A DNA stretch of 64,000 nt from assembly GCF_013394795.1 (NCBI RefSeq), contig NZ_JABXYU010000001.1:1674001-1738000 (forward strand). Direction: 5' to 3'. Source of the stretch: Leptotrichia sp. oral taxon 223 (GTDB lineage: Bacteria > Fusobacteriota > Fusobacteriia > Fusobacteriales > Leptotrichiaceae). A model generated the notes under the pieces. It was given only the letters and a program-made list of their open reading frames with translations. It did not search any database and was not told where the DNA came from. Positions 35,828 to 44,094 of the stretch are shown piece by piece. Made by a program: the position numbers and the translations under genes. Numbering within the stretch: position 1 is the stretch's first letter; each line of letters begins with the position of its first letter.

Positions 35828-37045
35828 ATGAGAAAATATAAGAAATTAAAAGAAAAAGTAAATAAACAGTTTGAAAATATAATTAGTAAATCAGATGAAG
35901 TTAGTAAAAATATGGAAGAATTTATTGAAATAAATAATAAAATGCTTGATAATTTTGAAAATTTGGATAAAGTTGTAGAAGATATTGATAGAGAATTTGC
36001 TGAAAAAACAGGAATTTTCAACAAAAAAGATCAAATGTTTTTATGGACTGCAGTTGCTTTACATATATCAAGAATTTATATAATAAGCGAAATAACTAAG
36101 ATAGAAAAAGCGGGAGAAGGAAAACTTGAAAAATCTTTAAAAAATTTTCAAAAAGAAATATTTAAAAATTTTGAAAATAAAAACGATAAAATAAATCAAG
36201 AATATAGAGCTTCATTAAAACAAATTTTAACAGACAAAGTACCATATGATGCTACAAAAGGAGGGAGGAAATTTGAAATTTTTAAAGGAGCGAATCATAG
36301 ATTTGCTACGCTTGGCCATGATCCAATTTTAGGATACATATTTGGAACTGCAAATATATTAACAAATACTATAACGACTATTCAAATTCCTTTAATATCA
36401 ACATATCATATTAAATATAATGAGATATATGGAAATCCTCAAATTACTGAATTGGCTTCAACAATATTAATGTTTTCAAAAGTAGGAGAAAGAATAAAAG
36501 AAGATAAAATAGCAGTGGCTTTAGCAGTAATTAAACAGATAATACACATAGGAACAGATTTGTATACACCAAAAGGTATTCAAATTCCAGGTGCTAATTT
36601 AGTTTTATCTAAAAAAAATGCAGAAAATTTGACAAGATATATAAATACAGGAAATATAATAAAAGTTACTTCTTCAGTAATTATAGCAATAGTTATAAAT
36701 TTTATAATTAGTATACTTCATAATTTGTTATATGATGAAAATGATGATACTTCAAGAGATTTATATAATGTAAGAACACAGAAAATAGTAAAAGTTTCTA
36801 ACATAATCGCTAAAGCTCTAAATATAGTATATGTTGGTGCTAATATAGGAATAGGAATGTATAAAGGAAATCCTGCATCAATAAAAGAGGGAGTAAAAAG
36901 AATCGATTTAGGAGGTTACATAGTTGCAGTTCATCAAATTGTGAAAAGTTCTTTGGTACAAGAAAAAATAAGAAGAGAGTATTTGGAAAATAAATTATAT
37001 GATAAATTTTTAGGAGAAAATTATAGTTTTTTAGAGGAGGAATAA
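35828..37045 (+). CDS. Unknown membrane-associated protein, first gene of OLD-nuclease island
   Basis: 405 residues; family not recognised. The N-terminal 60 residues are a charged coiled-coil-like helix. The centre has a distinctive ANHRFATLGHDPILGYIFGTANI segment (key residues NHRF, GHDP, FGT) that looks conserved rather than random. One strong membrane helix follows near residues 277-297 (KVTSSVIIAIVINFIISIL), with a weaker one near 338-352. No signal peptide. AGGAG precedes the ATG, and the next gene starts 5 bases after the stop. Very low GC. Its tight linkage to an OLD-type nuclease suggests a defence role, as inference only. Confidence 0.8.
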   Translation: MRKYKKLKEKVNKQFENIISKSDEVSKNMEEFIEINNKMLDNFENLDKVVEDIDREFAEKTGIFNKKDQMFLWTAVALHISRIYIISEITKIEKAGEGKLEKSLKNFQKEIFKNFENKNDKINQEYRASLKQILTDKVPYDATKGGRKFEIFKGANHRFATLGHDPILGYIFGTANILTNTITTIQIPLISTYHIKYNEIYGNPQITELASTILMFSKVGERIKEDKIAVALAVIKQIIHIGTDLYTPKGIQIPGANLVLSKKNAENLTRYINTGNIIKVTSSVIIAIVINFIISILHNLLYDENDDTSRDLYNVRTQKIVKVSNIIAKALNIVYVGANIGIGMYKGNPASIKEGVKRIDLGGYIVAVHQIVKSSLVQEKIRREYLENKLYDKFLGENYSFLEEE

Positions 37046-37049
37046 GGTA

Positions 37050-38855
37050 ATGTTTGGAAATAAAAAAAGTTTTAATGAAGGAATGAAAAGTGGAATAAGA
37101 CTTTCAGAAGAAATTGTTAAAAGAGATACAAGAGCAATAAACAAACTGTATGAAATACTTAAAAATATAACGGGAGATACAAGAGAATTAAAGGAAACCT
37201 TTGAAGAGGTTATAAAAAGTCTAGAAAACTCAGAAATAGAAAAATTATTTGGCATAGTGAAAACATCAAGTCCAAATGATTTAGAAGAAGAAAAAATAAT
37301 ATTATTACAAATTTTAGTAAATATTTCAAAAAGATATGGAAGTAATAGTAATCAAAAAGAATTTTTAAGAAATTTAACACTTTATTTTGAGATTAATTTT
37401 GAAGATTTGTTAAAGGAAAATAACTTTAAAAAAGCAATAGATAATATTGATAGCAAAAAATCAGAAAAAATAATGTATAAAATTATAAAGGAATATTTAT
37501 ATTTAGAAAATAATACTAATAATTATGGAAATAAATATGATGAATATTTATCATTATTTGTATATGGATTTGCAGATAATAAAAATATAGAAAATGAAGT
37601 TGAGTTTAAAGTTATTATTTTTGGTAAAGAAATTTTGTATCAGCAATTTTCAAAATATAGTTATAATTTTGAAAATACAAAAAAAAATAATTCAGTTGAA
37701 GAAAAAATCAATATAAAAGATTACTACATAGAAACAGAAGAAAAAGAAAAAACAGAAATAACAAAAGAAATTTTTGAATTATATTTAAAGGATTACAATG
37801 ATAATACTGCAAAAAATAAATATTATGAAATTATAAGTTATGATATATATGTAGAAACTACAAATTTTATAGTTTATCCTAAAAATGATAAATTAATTTC
37901 ATTGAATAAAGAAACAAAAGAAAAAACAGATATTGTGTTAAATTTTGAAATATCAAAACAGTATATGACTAATGAACTTTTTAGAAATAAAAAGATAACT
38001 TCATATAATGATATACTGTATATAATAGCTGAAAATAACGAAGTTCATTTTCATAATATAGTTAAAAACAAAACTGGTAAAATTGAACTTCCAAAATCAA
38101 AGTATAAAAAATTTAATATAAAAGTTGATAAAAATATTTTATGTTACTTGAATAATTGTTCAAATATATTTTTAATGGATACAGGAAAGTATTATAAACA
38201 TTTTAGTATAACTGAAAAAATTAATTCTCTTCCCTTTTTTGTAGGATGTGCGGGAATAGAAAAATTTGATATACTATCTAGTTATCCTAATAACATTGTT
38301 TCGGGTATTTCAAGTCCAAAAGAATATTATGTGAAATATTATAAAGAAAATTATATTTGTAAATCAATAGAAAAAAACCATTTTTTTATAATAAAAAATA
38401 AAGATATATATTTTTTATCTGCAGATGATAAAACATGGAAATTAAAAAGATTTAATATTGAAACAGAATTTATGGAAGATTATTCTTTGGAATTTGAAAA
38501 AAAAGATTGGCTTAATAATAAATATAAAATTTTAAAAATAGGAGAATATTTAAATATTATTTATTTAATATTCTATATAAATAAAAGAATCGATATTGTA
38601 AGTATTAATTTAAATAATAAAAAAATTAAAAATTCGTTTTTAGGTATAAAACAAAGTATATTTTGGAATAAAACACAAATAGAAGAATGTAATAATTTTT
38701 TAGTGATGCGTGACATAGAAAATAATAAAATATACATGTATGATTTTGACATGACTAAAGATAAATTAATAATTTCTAGAAATCAAGGAAATTATATAAA
38801 ATTAGGAAAATTTTTAACAACACAGAACAAAGATAAAATTTATGAATTGAAATAA
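37050..38855 (+). CDS. Unknown 601-aa protein, second gene of OLD-nuclease island
   Basis: 601 residues, soluble, no recognised family. The N-terminal 130 residues are helical; LEEEKIILLQILVNIS followed by QKEFLRNLTLYFEI recalls TerB-like helical domains, a weak resemblance. From about residue 270 to the end there are repeated strand-rich units (for example YNDILYIIAENNEVHFHNIV and NKIYMYDFDMTKDKLIIS) that could fold as a beta-propeller. GAGGAG precedes the ATG. It lies between the membrane protein (5-base gap) and the OLD nuclease (23-base gap), so the three look like one operon. It may sense or bind a target for the nuclease; that is conjecture. Confidence 0.8.
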   Translation: MFGNKKSFNEGMKSGIRLSEEIVKRDTRAINKLYEILKNITGDTRELKETFEEVIKSLENSEIEKLFGIVKTSSPNDLEEEKIILLQILVNISKRYGSNSNQKEFLRNLTLYFEINFEDLLKENNFKKAIDNIDSKKSEKIMYKIIKEYLYLENNTNNYGNKYDEYLSLFVYGFADNKNIENEVEFKVIIFGKEILYQQFSKYSYNFENTKKNNSVEEKINIKDYYIETEEKEKTEITKEIFELYLKDYNDNTAKNKYYEIISYDIYVETTNFIVYPKNDKLISLNKETKEKTDIVLNFEISKQYMTNELFRNKKITSYNDILYIIAENNEVHFHNIVKNKTGKIELPKSKYKKFNIKVDKNILCYLNNCSNIFLMDTGKYYKHFSITEKINSLPFFVGCAGIEKFDILSSYPNNIVSGISSPKEYYVKYYKENYICKSIEKNHFFIIKNKDIYFLSADDKTWKLKRFNIETEFMEDYSLEFEKKDWLNNKYKILKIGEYLNIIYLIFYINKRIDIVSINLNNKKIKNSFLGIKQSIFWNKTQIEECNNFLVMRDIENNKIYMYDFDMTKDKLIISRNQGNYIKLGKFLTTQNKDKIYELK

Positions 38856-38878
38856 AAAGTTTAGGAGAAAATATAAAA

Positions 38879-40405
38879 ATGAGTTATTATAAAGAATTAA
38901 AAATATTGGGATTTAGAGGATTTAGTCAAGAAGGTAAAATAGAGTTTGCAATTCCAAATGAAAAAGAAGAAGGAAGCGGATTAACAATACTGATGGGAGA
39001 AAATAATAGTGGTAAAACAAGCATATTAGAAGCTCTAAGAATGATTGACATTGCGAAAAGTAATGGAAACCAAATTGAAATATCTGAAGGGAAAAGGAAT
39101 AGGATAAATGGAAGTTCAGTAAAAATAACTTTGATAACCGAAGAAGAAGAAGAAATAGTTCTTACAACTGAAGATGATTCCCCAAGTGCAAAATTAAAAT
39201 TTGAAAAAGAAAAAATGAATAAAAACAACATATACGCTTTAAAATCTAAACGTGAAATGTCAACTTTTGATTATACTAGTAATGGTCCTTTAAGTAAGAA
39301 ACAAATTAGAGAATATAGTTTAGATAGAGATAGTCATTCTAATAGGGTAAGAGAGATGTTTTGGTCAAGATTAAAAGATATAGAAAAAAAGAACAAGAAA
39401 AAAGAATATTCAGAATTAATTGATGCAATAATAGGGAAAAAATTAGAGTGGGTATTAGAAGTCAATGATGCGGAACAAAATTATATAAAATATAAAATAA
39501 ATGAAAAAGAAAATCATAATAGTGAAGGAATTGGAGATGGTATTATAAATGTATTTTTTTTAGCAGAAAAATTATTCGAGTCTGAAAAGGGAGATTTAAT
39601 AGTTATAGATGAGCCAGAACTATCTTTACATCCTAGTTTGCAGAAAAATGTTTTAAAAAAATTATTGAAATTTTCTAAAGATAGACAAATAATAATTTCA
39701 ACCCATTCTCCTTATTTTATTGATAGTAAAGCAATTATCAATGGTGCAAAATTAATTAGAATTGTTAAAGAAGAGGAAGGAATAGAATGTTATAGTTTAA
39801 ATAATGTAGAGATTTTTAAAAAAAGTACGGAAAATTTTTCAAATCCACATATTTTAGGATTGGTAGCGAAAGAAATATTTTTCTCTGGAGATAAAATAAT
39901 TTTAGTAGAAGGTCAAGAAGATGTAGTTTATTATAAAAAAATATTTGATACGTTTATAAATGTAAATACAGAAAATGATTTAAAAGAAAAAACTGAAAAA
40001 GTAAAGAACTTTCTTTTTGGATGGGGTTGTGGAGGTGCTGAAAATGCAAGAAATATGTTAGAAATGTTTAGAGAATTTGGGTATAAAAAAATATTCTGTA
40101 TATTAGATGGTGATAAAAAAGACAAAATGGAAGAATTAAAAAAAGAATATCCTGAGTATAGATTTACAACAATTTCAAAAGATGATATTAGAGATAAAAA
40201 AGGAAAGCTTAAAAAAAAAGAGATAGAAATAATTTTTGGAATATTTAATTCAGAAAAAGATGAGAACAAAAGAAGAAGATTAGAAGCTTTAGGATCAAAA
40301 GAAGGATTACTAAAAGAAAATGGAGACTTTAAAAATAATGAAAGTAAAAAAGAAATGAAAGAATTAATATTGTGTATGTATGATTATTTTTTTGAAAAAC
40401 AATAG
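38879..40405 (+). CDS. OLD-family ATP-dependent nuclease (ATPase plus TOPRIM)
   Basis: 508 residues. The ABC-type ATPase has Walker A at 40-48 (GENNSGKTS), Walker B and D-loop at about 240-252 (LIVIDEPELSLHP) and the switch His in STHSPYF. The C-terminal TOPRIM has its Glu in ILVEGQEDVVYY (341-352) and the DxD in CILDGDKKDK (410 and 412). OLD proteins are DNA nucleases used in anti-phage systems (P2 Old, GajA of Gabija, retron effectors). Here no UvrD-like helicase or reverse transcriptase is present; two unknown genes precede it instead. AGGAG precedes the ATG, and a terminator follows at 40541-40575. Confidence 0.9.
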   Translation: MSYYKELKILGFRGFSQEGKIEFAIPNEKEEGSGLTILMGENNSGKTSILEALRMIDIAKSNGNQIEISEGKRNRINGSSVKITLITEEEEEIVLTTEDDSPSAKLKFEKEKMNKNNIYALKSKREMSTFDYTSNGPLSKKQIREYSLDRDSHSNRVREMFWSRLKDIEKKNKKKEYSELIDAIIGKKLEWVLEVNDAEQNYIKYKINEKENHNSEGIGDGIINVFFLAEKLFESEKGDLIVIDEPELSLHPSLQKNVLKKLLKFSKDRQIIISTHSPYFIDSKAIINGAKLIRIVKEEEGIECYSLNNVEIFKKSTENFSNPHILGLVAKEIFFSGDKIILVEGQEDVVYYKKIFDTFINVNTENDLKEKTEKVKNFLFGWGCGGAENARNMLEMFREFGYKKIFCILDGDKKDKMEELKKEYPEYRFTTISKDDIRDKKGKLKKKEIEIIFGIFNSEKDENKRRRLEALGSKEGLLKENGDFKNNESKKEMKELILCMYDYFFEKQ

Positions 40406-40458
40406 ATGTCATTTTGTTCTTCTTATATAAGGTTTTAGTACAACTGATTTAAGATAGT

Positions 40459-40482
40459 AACCAAGATATTAACTATGATAAA
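40459..40482 (+). repeat. Degenerate 12-base units after the OLD gene
   Basis: AACCAAGATATT and AACTATGATAAA, preceded by AAGATAGT, match the Fic linker repeat at 33919-33966; AAGATAGT-ACCA-GATA is shared over 19 bases with two transitions. No ORF runs through them. Confidence 0.4.
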
Positions 40483-40540
40483 AAGATTATAGATTATTTT
40501 GGATATATGAAAAATAAGAGATTAATAAGTAAATAAAACT

Positions 40541-40575
40541 GGGAGAAAATTAAAAAGTTTAATAACATTTCTCCC
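40541..40575. terminator. Hairpin between the OLD gene and the ABC ATPase gene
   Basis: GGGAGAAA (40541-40548) and TTTCTCCC (40568-40575) form a perfect 8-base stem between convergent genes. T-tracts are poor on both sides, so efficiency is uncertain. Confidence 0.55.
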
Positions 40576-40617
40576 TAATTTACTTTTATTATTAATTTTT
40601 AAAAACAAATTTCTTGA

Positions 40618-41634
40618 TTAAAAATCACTTTTTAAAATTTCCCCTTTTCTCAAATCACTTCTCATTTTTTGAATAATATCATCCATTTCATCCAGTTTTT
40701 TCAAAATTTTCTTTTCTTCAGGGCTTGTTGTAATAATTTTACTGATTCCTCCATTTTTTATTATAATTCGTTTGTCTGCTATTAGTGCCAATGTTGGGTC
40801 GTGTGTTGCCATTAATACGATTTTGTCAGATGAAACAAGTAATTCCAAGGCTTTTTTCCTGTCAATTCCTGCATTTTCGATTTCGTCAATTAGGACAATT
40901 GGAGATGAACTTAAAATAGCTGTGTCGGCAATCATCAAAGCACGGGATTGTCCACCGCTTAGGGCTGTGATTGCAGTAGTTAAGTCAAATTGCTCTCCAG
41001 CCAGATTGTTTGCAGCAGTAATGATTTTTTCCACAGTTTCGTCAATGTTTTCAATCATTCGGCTTTGAGCGTGCAGTTCCAGAAATTCCTTTACTGATAA
41101 GTCCATAACGAAATTCATGTTTTGTGATAATTGTGCAACTAGTTTGTTGTTTGAGGAATAACGCCATTTTTTGTCTGGAAGTTCACCGTTTATAAGTATT
41201 TGACGCTGTGTTGGAGTATCTTTCTGGGCAGTCCATTCGATGTCGGCAAGAAGTCTTGATTTTCCAGAGCCTGTAGGCCCAACAATGGAAATAATTTCTG
41301 ATTTATGAATATCAAGTCGCTCAAATCCCTCTTTATTCCCAGATTTATCTTGCCCAGCGACAATTGTAAGCATATCAATCGAATTTTCCTCTTCCATTCC
41401 CAAAAAAAGTTTCATCTGTTCAATGTAGTCAACAAGGCTTTCTTCAATTTTTTCCACATCCAGTGCAAAGTCTTCGATTTTATCTTCTGCAAAAGTTACG
41501 ATAAATTCGTGAAATGTCTTATCCTGAAAAGTTTCCACAGGCAAGTGGTTTTCAGTAAAAAAGTTTTCTGCAAAGGGATATTTATTGCTAAGTTCACTAA
41601 TAGTCAATTTATTTATTAAATCGTTATTTTTCAT
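40618..41634 (-). CDS. ABC-type ATPase with N-terminal DUF1858-like domain
   Basis: 338 residues, soluble. Residues about 5-70 (LTISELSNKYPFAENFFTEN) resemble the DUF1858/ScdA_N helical domain. The ATPase follows: Walker A in IVGPTGSGKSRLLADIEW near 120, signature in TALSGGQSRALMIAD, Walker B in SPIVLIDEIENAGID, and His in VLMATHDPTLAL. There is no transmembrane segment and no permease gene nearby. It is last in a minus-strand cassette with a GTPase and a signal-less binding-protein homologue, which points to a cytosolic role such as metal or cofactor handling rather than transport. AAGGAAAAAAT precedes the ATG. Function unknown. Confidence 0.83.
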   Translation of the reverse strand: MKNNDLINKLTISELSNKYPFAENFFTENHLPVETFQDKTFHEFIVTFAEDKIEDFALDVEKIEESLVDYIEQMKLFLGMEEENSIDMLTIVAGQDKSGNKEGFERLDIHKSEIISIVGPTGSGKSRLLADIEWTAQKDTPTQRQILINGELPDKKWRYSSNNKLVAQLSQNMNFVMDLSVKEFLELHAQSRMIENIDETVEKIITAANNLAGEQFDLTTAITALSGGQSRALMIADTAILSSSPIVLIDEIENAGIDRKKALELLVSSDKIVLMATHDPTLALIADKRIIIKNGGISKIITTSPEEKKILKKLDEMDDIIQKMRSDLRKGEILKSDF

Positions 41635-41669
41635 ATTTTTTCCTTTTTTTATTATTTTTATCTATTTTT

Positions 41670-42362
41670 TTATTGCTGTAAATTCATTTTTCGAACATTA
41701 CCCATTTGGTATTTTTCACCAATTCTCTTTTCTCCTAAGCAGTAAGAACAAAGGGCTGATGGCATTGGAAATCTAAGTTCCATTCCTTGAACGCTGTCTA
41801 TTTCCAGTTCTTTCTCATAAAGAAGTGTACTTAATTCGTACGCTCCCTGTCCAGTAAGCCCGTTAACGTGCATTGTTACAGCTTTTGGATTTACAGAGTT
41901 CACACGTGAGGCAAAAACTTCACGTTCAGCTTGTGAAACAATATCTCCTTTTGTAATAATCACAATATCAGCGGCTTTTAATAATGGCCCAATCTTTTTA
42001 GGCGTATTAATTCCTGATAAATTGTCGATTACACAGACTCCCTTAATGTCCTTGATATATGGCGAACATCTGTTGCAAAGTCCTGCCGATTCTGTAATTA
42101 AAATTGAAAGCTCGAGGCTGTTTCCCCATTGCACGACTTCCTCGATATTTGATACGAAGAAATGGTCTGGGCATAAAGCTCCTGAAATTCCTTTTTTTAC
42201 TGGGATTCCTGCTTTTGCGTACAATTTGTCATCATCTGTGTAAAGACAGTCAAATTTTACTACTCCAACTGACATTCCTTGTGATTTTAAGGCTTCTACT
42301 GTTTTTAGAATAACGCTTGTTTTTCCTGATGATGGTGGGCCTGAAAATATTATTAAATTCAT
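41670..42362 (-). CDS. P-loop GTPase with Cys motifs (HypB/CobW-like)
   Basis: 230 residues. Walker A is IIFSGPPSSGKTSVILK at the N-terminus, LITESAGLCNRCSPYIKD carries a CxxC, VVIITKGDIVSQAERE is the guanine-specificity-like (N/T)KxD, and a second CxxC is in SALCSYCLGEKRIG. GTPases of this kind (HypB, UreG, CobW) deliver metal during enzyme maturation, so a metal-chaperone role is plausible but unproven. It lies between the binding-protein homologue (30 bases upstream) and the ATPase (35 bases downstream). GGAGAT precedes the ATG. Confidence 0.84.
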   Translation of the reverse strand: MNLIIFSGPPSSGKTSVILKTVEALKSQGMSVGVVKFDCLYTDDDKLYAKAGIPVKKGISGALCPDHFFVSNIEEVVQWGNSLELSILITESAGLCNRCSPYIKDIKGVCVIDNLSGINTPKKIGPLLKAADIVIITKGDIVSQAEREVFASRVNSVNPKAVTMHVNGLTGQGAYELSTLLYEKELEIDSVQGMELRFPMPSALCSYCLGEKRIGEKYQMGNVRKMNLQQ

Positions 42363-42392
42363 AGTTGATCTCCTTTTTTATTCTTTTAAATT

Positions 42393-43619
42393 TTATTGTG
42401 CAAGGCTTTTTTGTACATCATTATTAAATTCTTCTTCACATTCACGAATAATTTTCCCAATATCATGGCTATAGATATAATCCCAGCCAATCCATTTAAA
42501 ATTCTGATGTTCTTCTAAATGGTTATCCACATTTGGATTTGTTGACGGGAATTTTCCATTTGCAGAAAAAATTGTTCCAATTTCATTTGACATAAATAAG
42601 TCCATAAATGGCTTGATTTTATCTGCCTTAGATTTTTTTGTAATCATAAATATTGGGCTTAGTAAAGCTCCATCTTTTGGCCATACAGCCTCCAAATCTC
42701 CTGTTCTGTCAATCATCTGCGAAAAGAAGTATGGAATAATGCTGACAGCAGGGGCTTCTGGTGTTCGAGTTCTGGCTTTTACCATTTGAGCTGGATGCAG
42801 GCTCTTTTTGTATGAACGTGCCAGTTTATGTATCCCATCCATTCCGAAATCTTTGTAAAGATTTGCAAGAAGGGCATTAAACAAGTCCAAATCAGCCATT
42901 GGCAATGCAACTGAGTCTTCAAATTCTTCATTTAACAAGTCTGCCCAAGTTTCTGGTACTTTTCTGTCACCTAAAGAAGTTTTGTTTACTAAAAATATTG
43001 CTGGCACGACTCCCATTATTGCGTAACGCTTTTTAGGATCCCGCAAGTCAATAGTTTCGTTGCAGAAATCTTTATTCATATTTTCAAGGTGTGTTTCAAA
43101 AATACCATTTTCCATATATTGTCCCATCAAATTCTTATCAAAAAACAGCTCAAATCCAGCCGAAAGCAATATATCCGAAACTTTATCAGGATTACCTGTC
43201 TTAACTTTTTCTACAACCCAGTCGAGTCCTAAATTTGCTGATTTCAGAGTATACGAAATAGTATAATCATTTTTTTCATTTTGCTCATTTACCCAGTCTT
43301 TTATACCTTCTAAAAGTGGTATTCTGATAGGGCAAGGCAGAACTCCTTCAATTATCAAGTCACTATTTTCATCAGCTTTGCTTTCATCCAGTGAAACATC
43401 AATATCTGCATCTTTTTTTAAAAATGTTTCCAGCTTTTCAACAAACAGTTTCTGATTAATTTTTTTTGACATAAGTGCCATTCTTAACTTAATATTTTTC
43501 CCCATAACCTCAAGCATCTGTTTATTTTTCAATTGTTCAAATCCATTTGCAATAAAAAAATCCAAAGCTTCAGGATATTTATTTATAATTTCATAAAGTG
43601 TATCGTCTAAACTAAACAT
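42393..43619 (-). CDS. Substrate-binding-protein homologue without signal peptide
   Basis: 408 residues. The N-terminal 70 residues (LDDTLYEIINKYPEALDFFIANGFEQL) match the DUF1858-like domain also found on the ATPase of this cassette. The rest is a type II periplasmic-binding-protein fold: GVLPCPIRIPLLEGIKDW, MGVVPAIFLVNKTSLG, KVPETWADLLNEEFEDSVALP and GALLSPIFMITKKSKADKIKPF, as in iron-binding proteins. No signal peptide or lipobox exists, so it is cytoplasmic, which is odd for the fold. AAGGAG lies 7 bases before the ATG. A terminator-like hairpin sits in its leader (43651-43697). Confidence 0.84.
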   Translation of the reverse strand: MFSLDDTLYEIINKYPEALDFFIANGFEQLKNKQMLEVMGKNIKLRMALMSKKINQKLFVEKLETFLKKDADIDVSLDESKADENSDLIIEGVLPCPIRIPLLEGIKDWVNEQNEKNDYTISYTLKSANLGLDWVVEKVKTGNPDKVSDILLSAGFELFFDKNLMGQYMENGIFETHLENMNKDFCNETIDLRDPKKRYAIMGVVPAIFLVNKTSLGDRKVPETWADLLNEEFEDSVALPMADLDLFNALLANLYKDFGMDGIHKLARSYKKSLHPAQMVKARTRTPEAPAVSIIPYFFSQMIDRTGDLEAVWPKDGALLSPIFMITKKSKADKIKPFMDLFMSNEIGTIFSANGKFPSTNPNVDNHLEEHQNFKWIGWDYIYSHDIGKIIRECEEEFNNDVQKSLAQ

Positions 43620-43650
43620 ATTAATTTTTCTCCTTGATCTTAAATATTAA

Positions 43651-43738
43651 AAAAAGAGTCTTGTTTGGGAAAATAAAAATATTTTCTGACTCTTTTTAAT
43701 AAGTTTTGTAAAATTGTCCAGCGCAATAGATTATAGCA
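43651..43738 (-). promoter_or_regulatory. Promoter and leader terminator upstream of the cassette
   Basis: On the minus strand an extended -10 (TGCTATAAT, 43738-43730) would start RNA near 43723. After about 25 bases a hairpin forms: AAAAAGAGTC (43697-43688) with GACTCTTTTT (43660-43651), ending in a run of T. The binding-protein gene starts 30 bases further on. This looks like a leader terminator able to control the operon by attenuation, or else a free small RNA. No known riboswitch is recognised. Confidence 0.55.
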
Positions 43739-43796
43739 TAAAAAAAATTATAAAAGTGTAATGTGTGTTACGAAAATAAATAAGAAATATTACATA

Positions 43797-43892
43797 TTCA
43801 AATTTTTGGAAAAATTAAATAATTTTAGGATTTAATCGGAACAACTGCAATTTTTTAGTTTGGTTTTAAAGCGGTTTTATTATAAAATAAAA
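43797..43892 (+). repeat. Dispersed intergenic element, copy B
   Basis: The core at 43853-43892 is 35/40 identical to copy A (13006-13045). The upstream 55 bases also align with copy A (AAAAATTA, TTTTAGG). It lies in the 475-base gap between two divergent genes; apart from this element and the leader signals I see nothing in 43740-44094. Confidence 0.5.
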
Positions 43893-44094
43893 AAATAGAG
43901 AATATCAAAGTTTATACAAAAAAATCCTTGAAATTAAATTGAAAAAATGATATGATTAAATATAATAAATTATATAAAGTTTGTTTAAATAAAGACTTTT
44001 AGAAATAATAAAAAAACGTTTTTTTGGAAAATGTTAATTTATAAATTTTAAAAGTTAAAAAATAAAAAACATATGATTAGATTTAGGAGATAAA

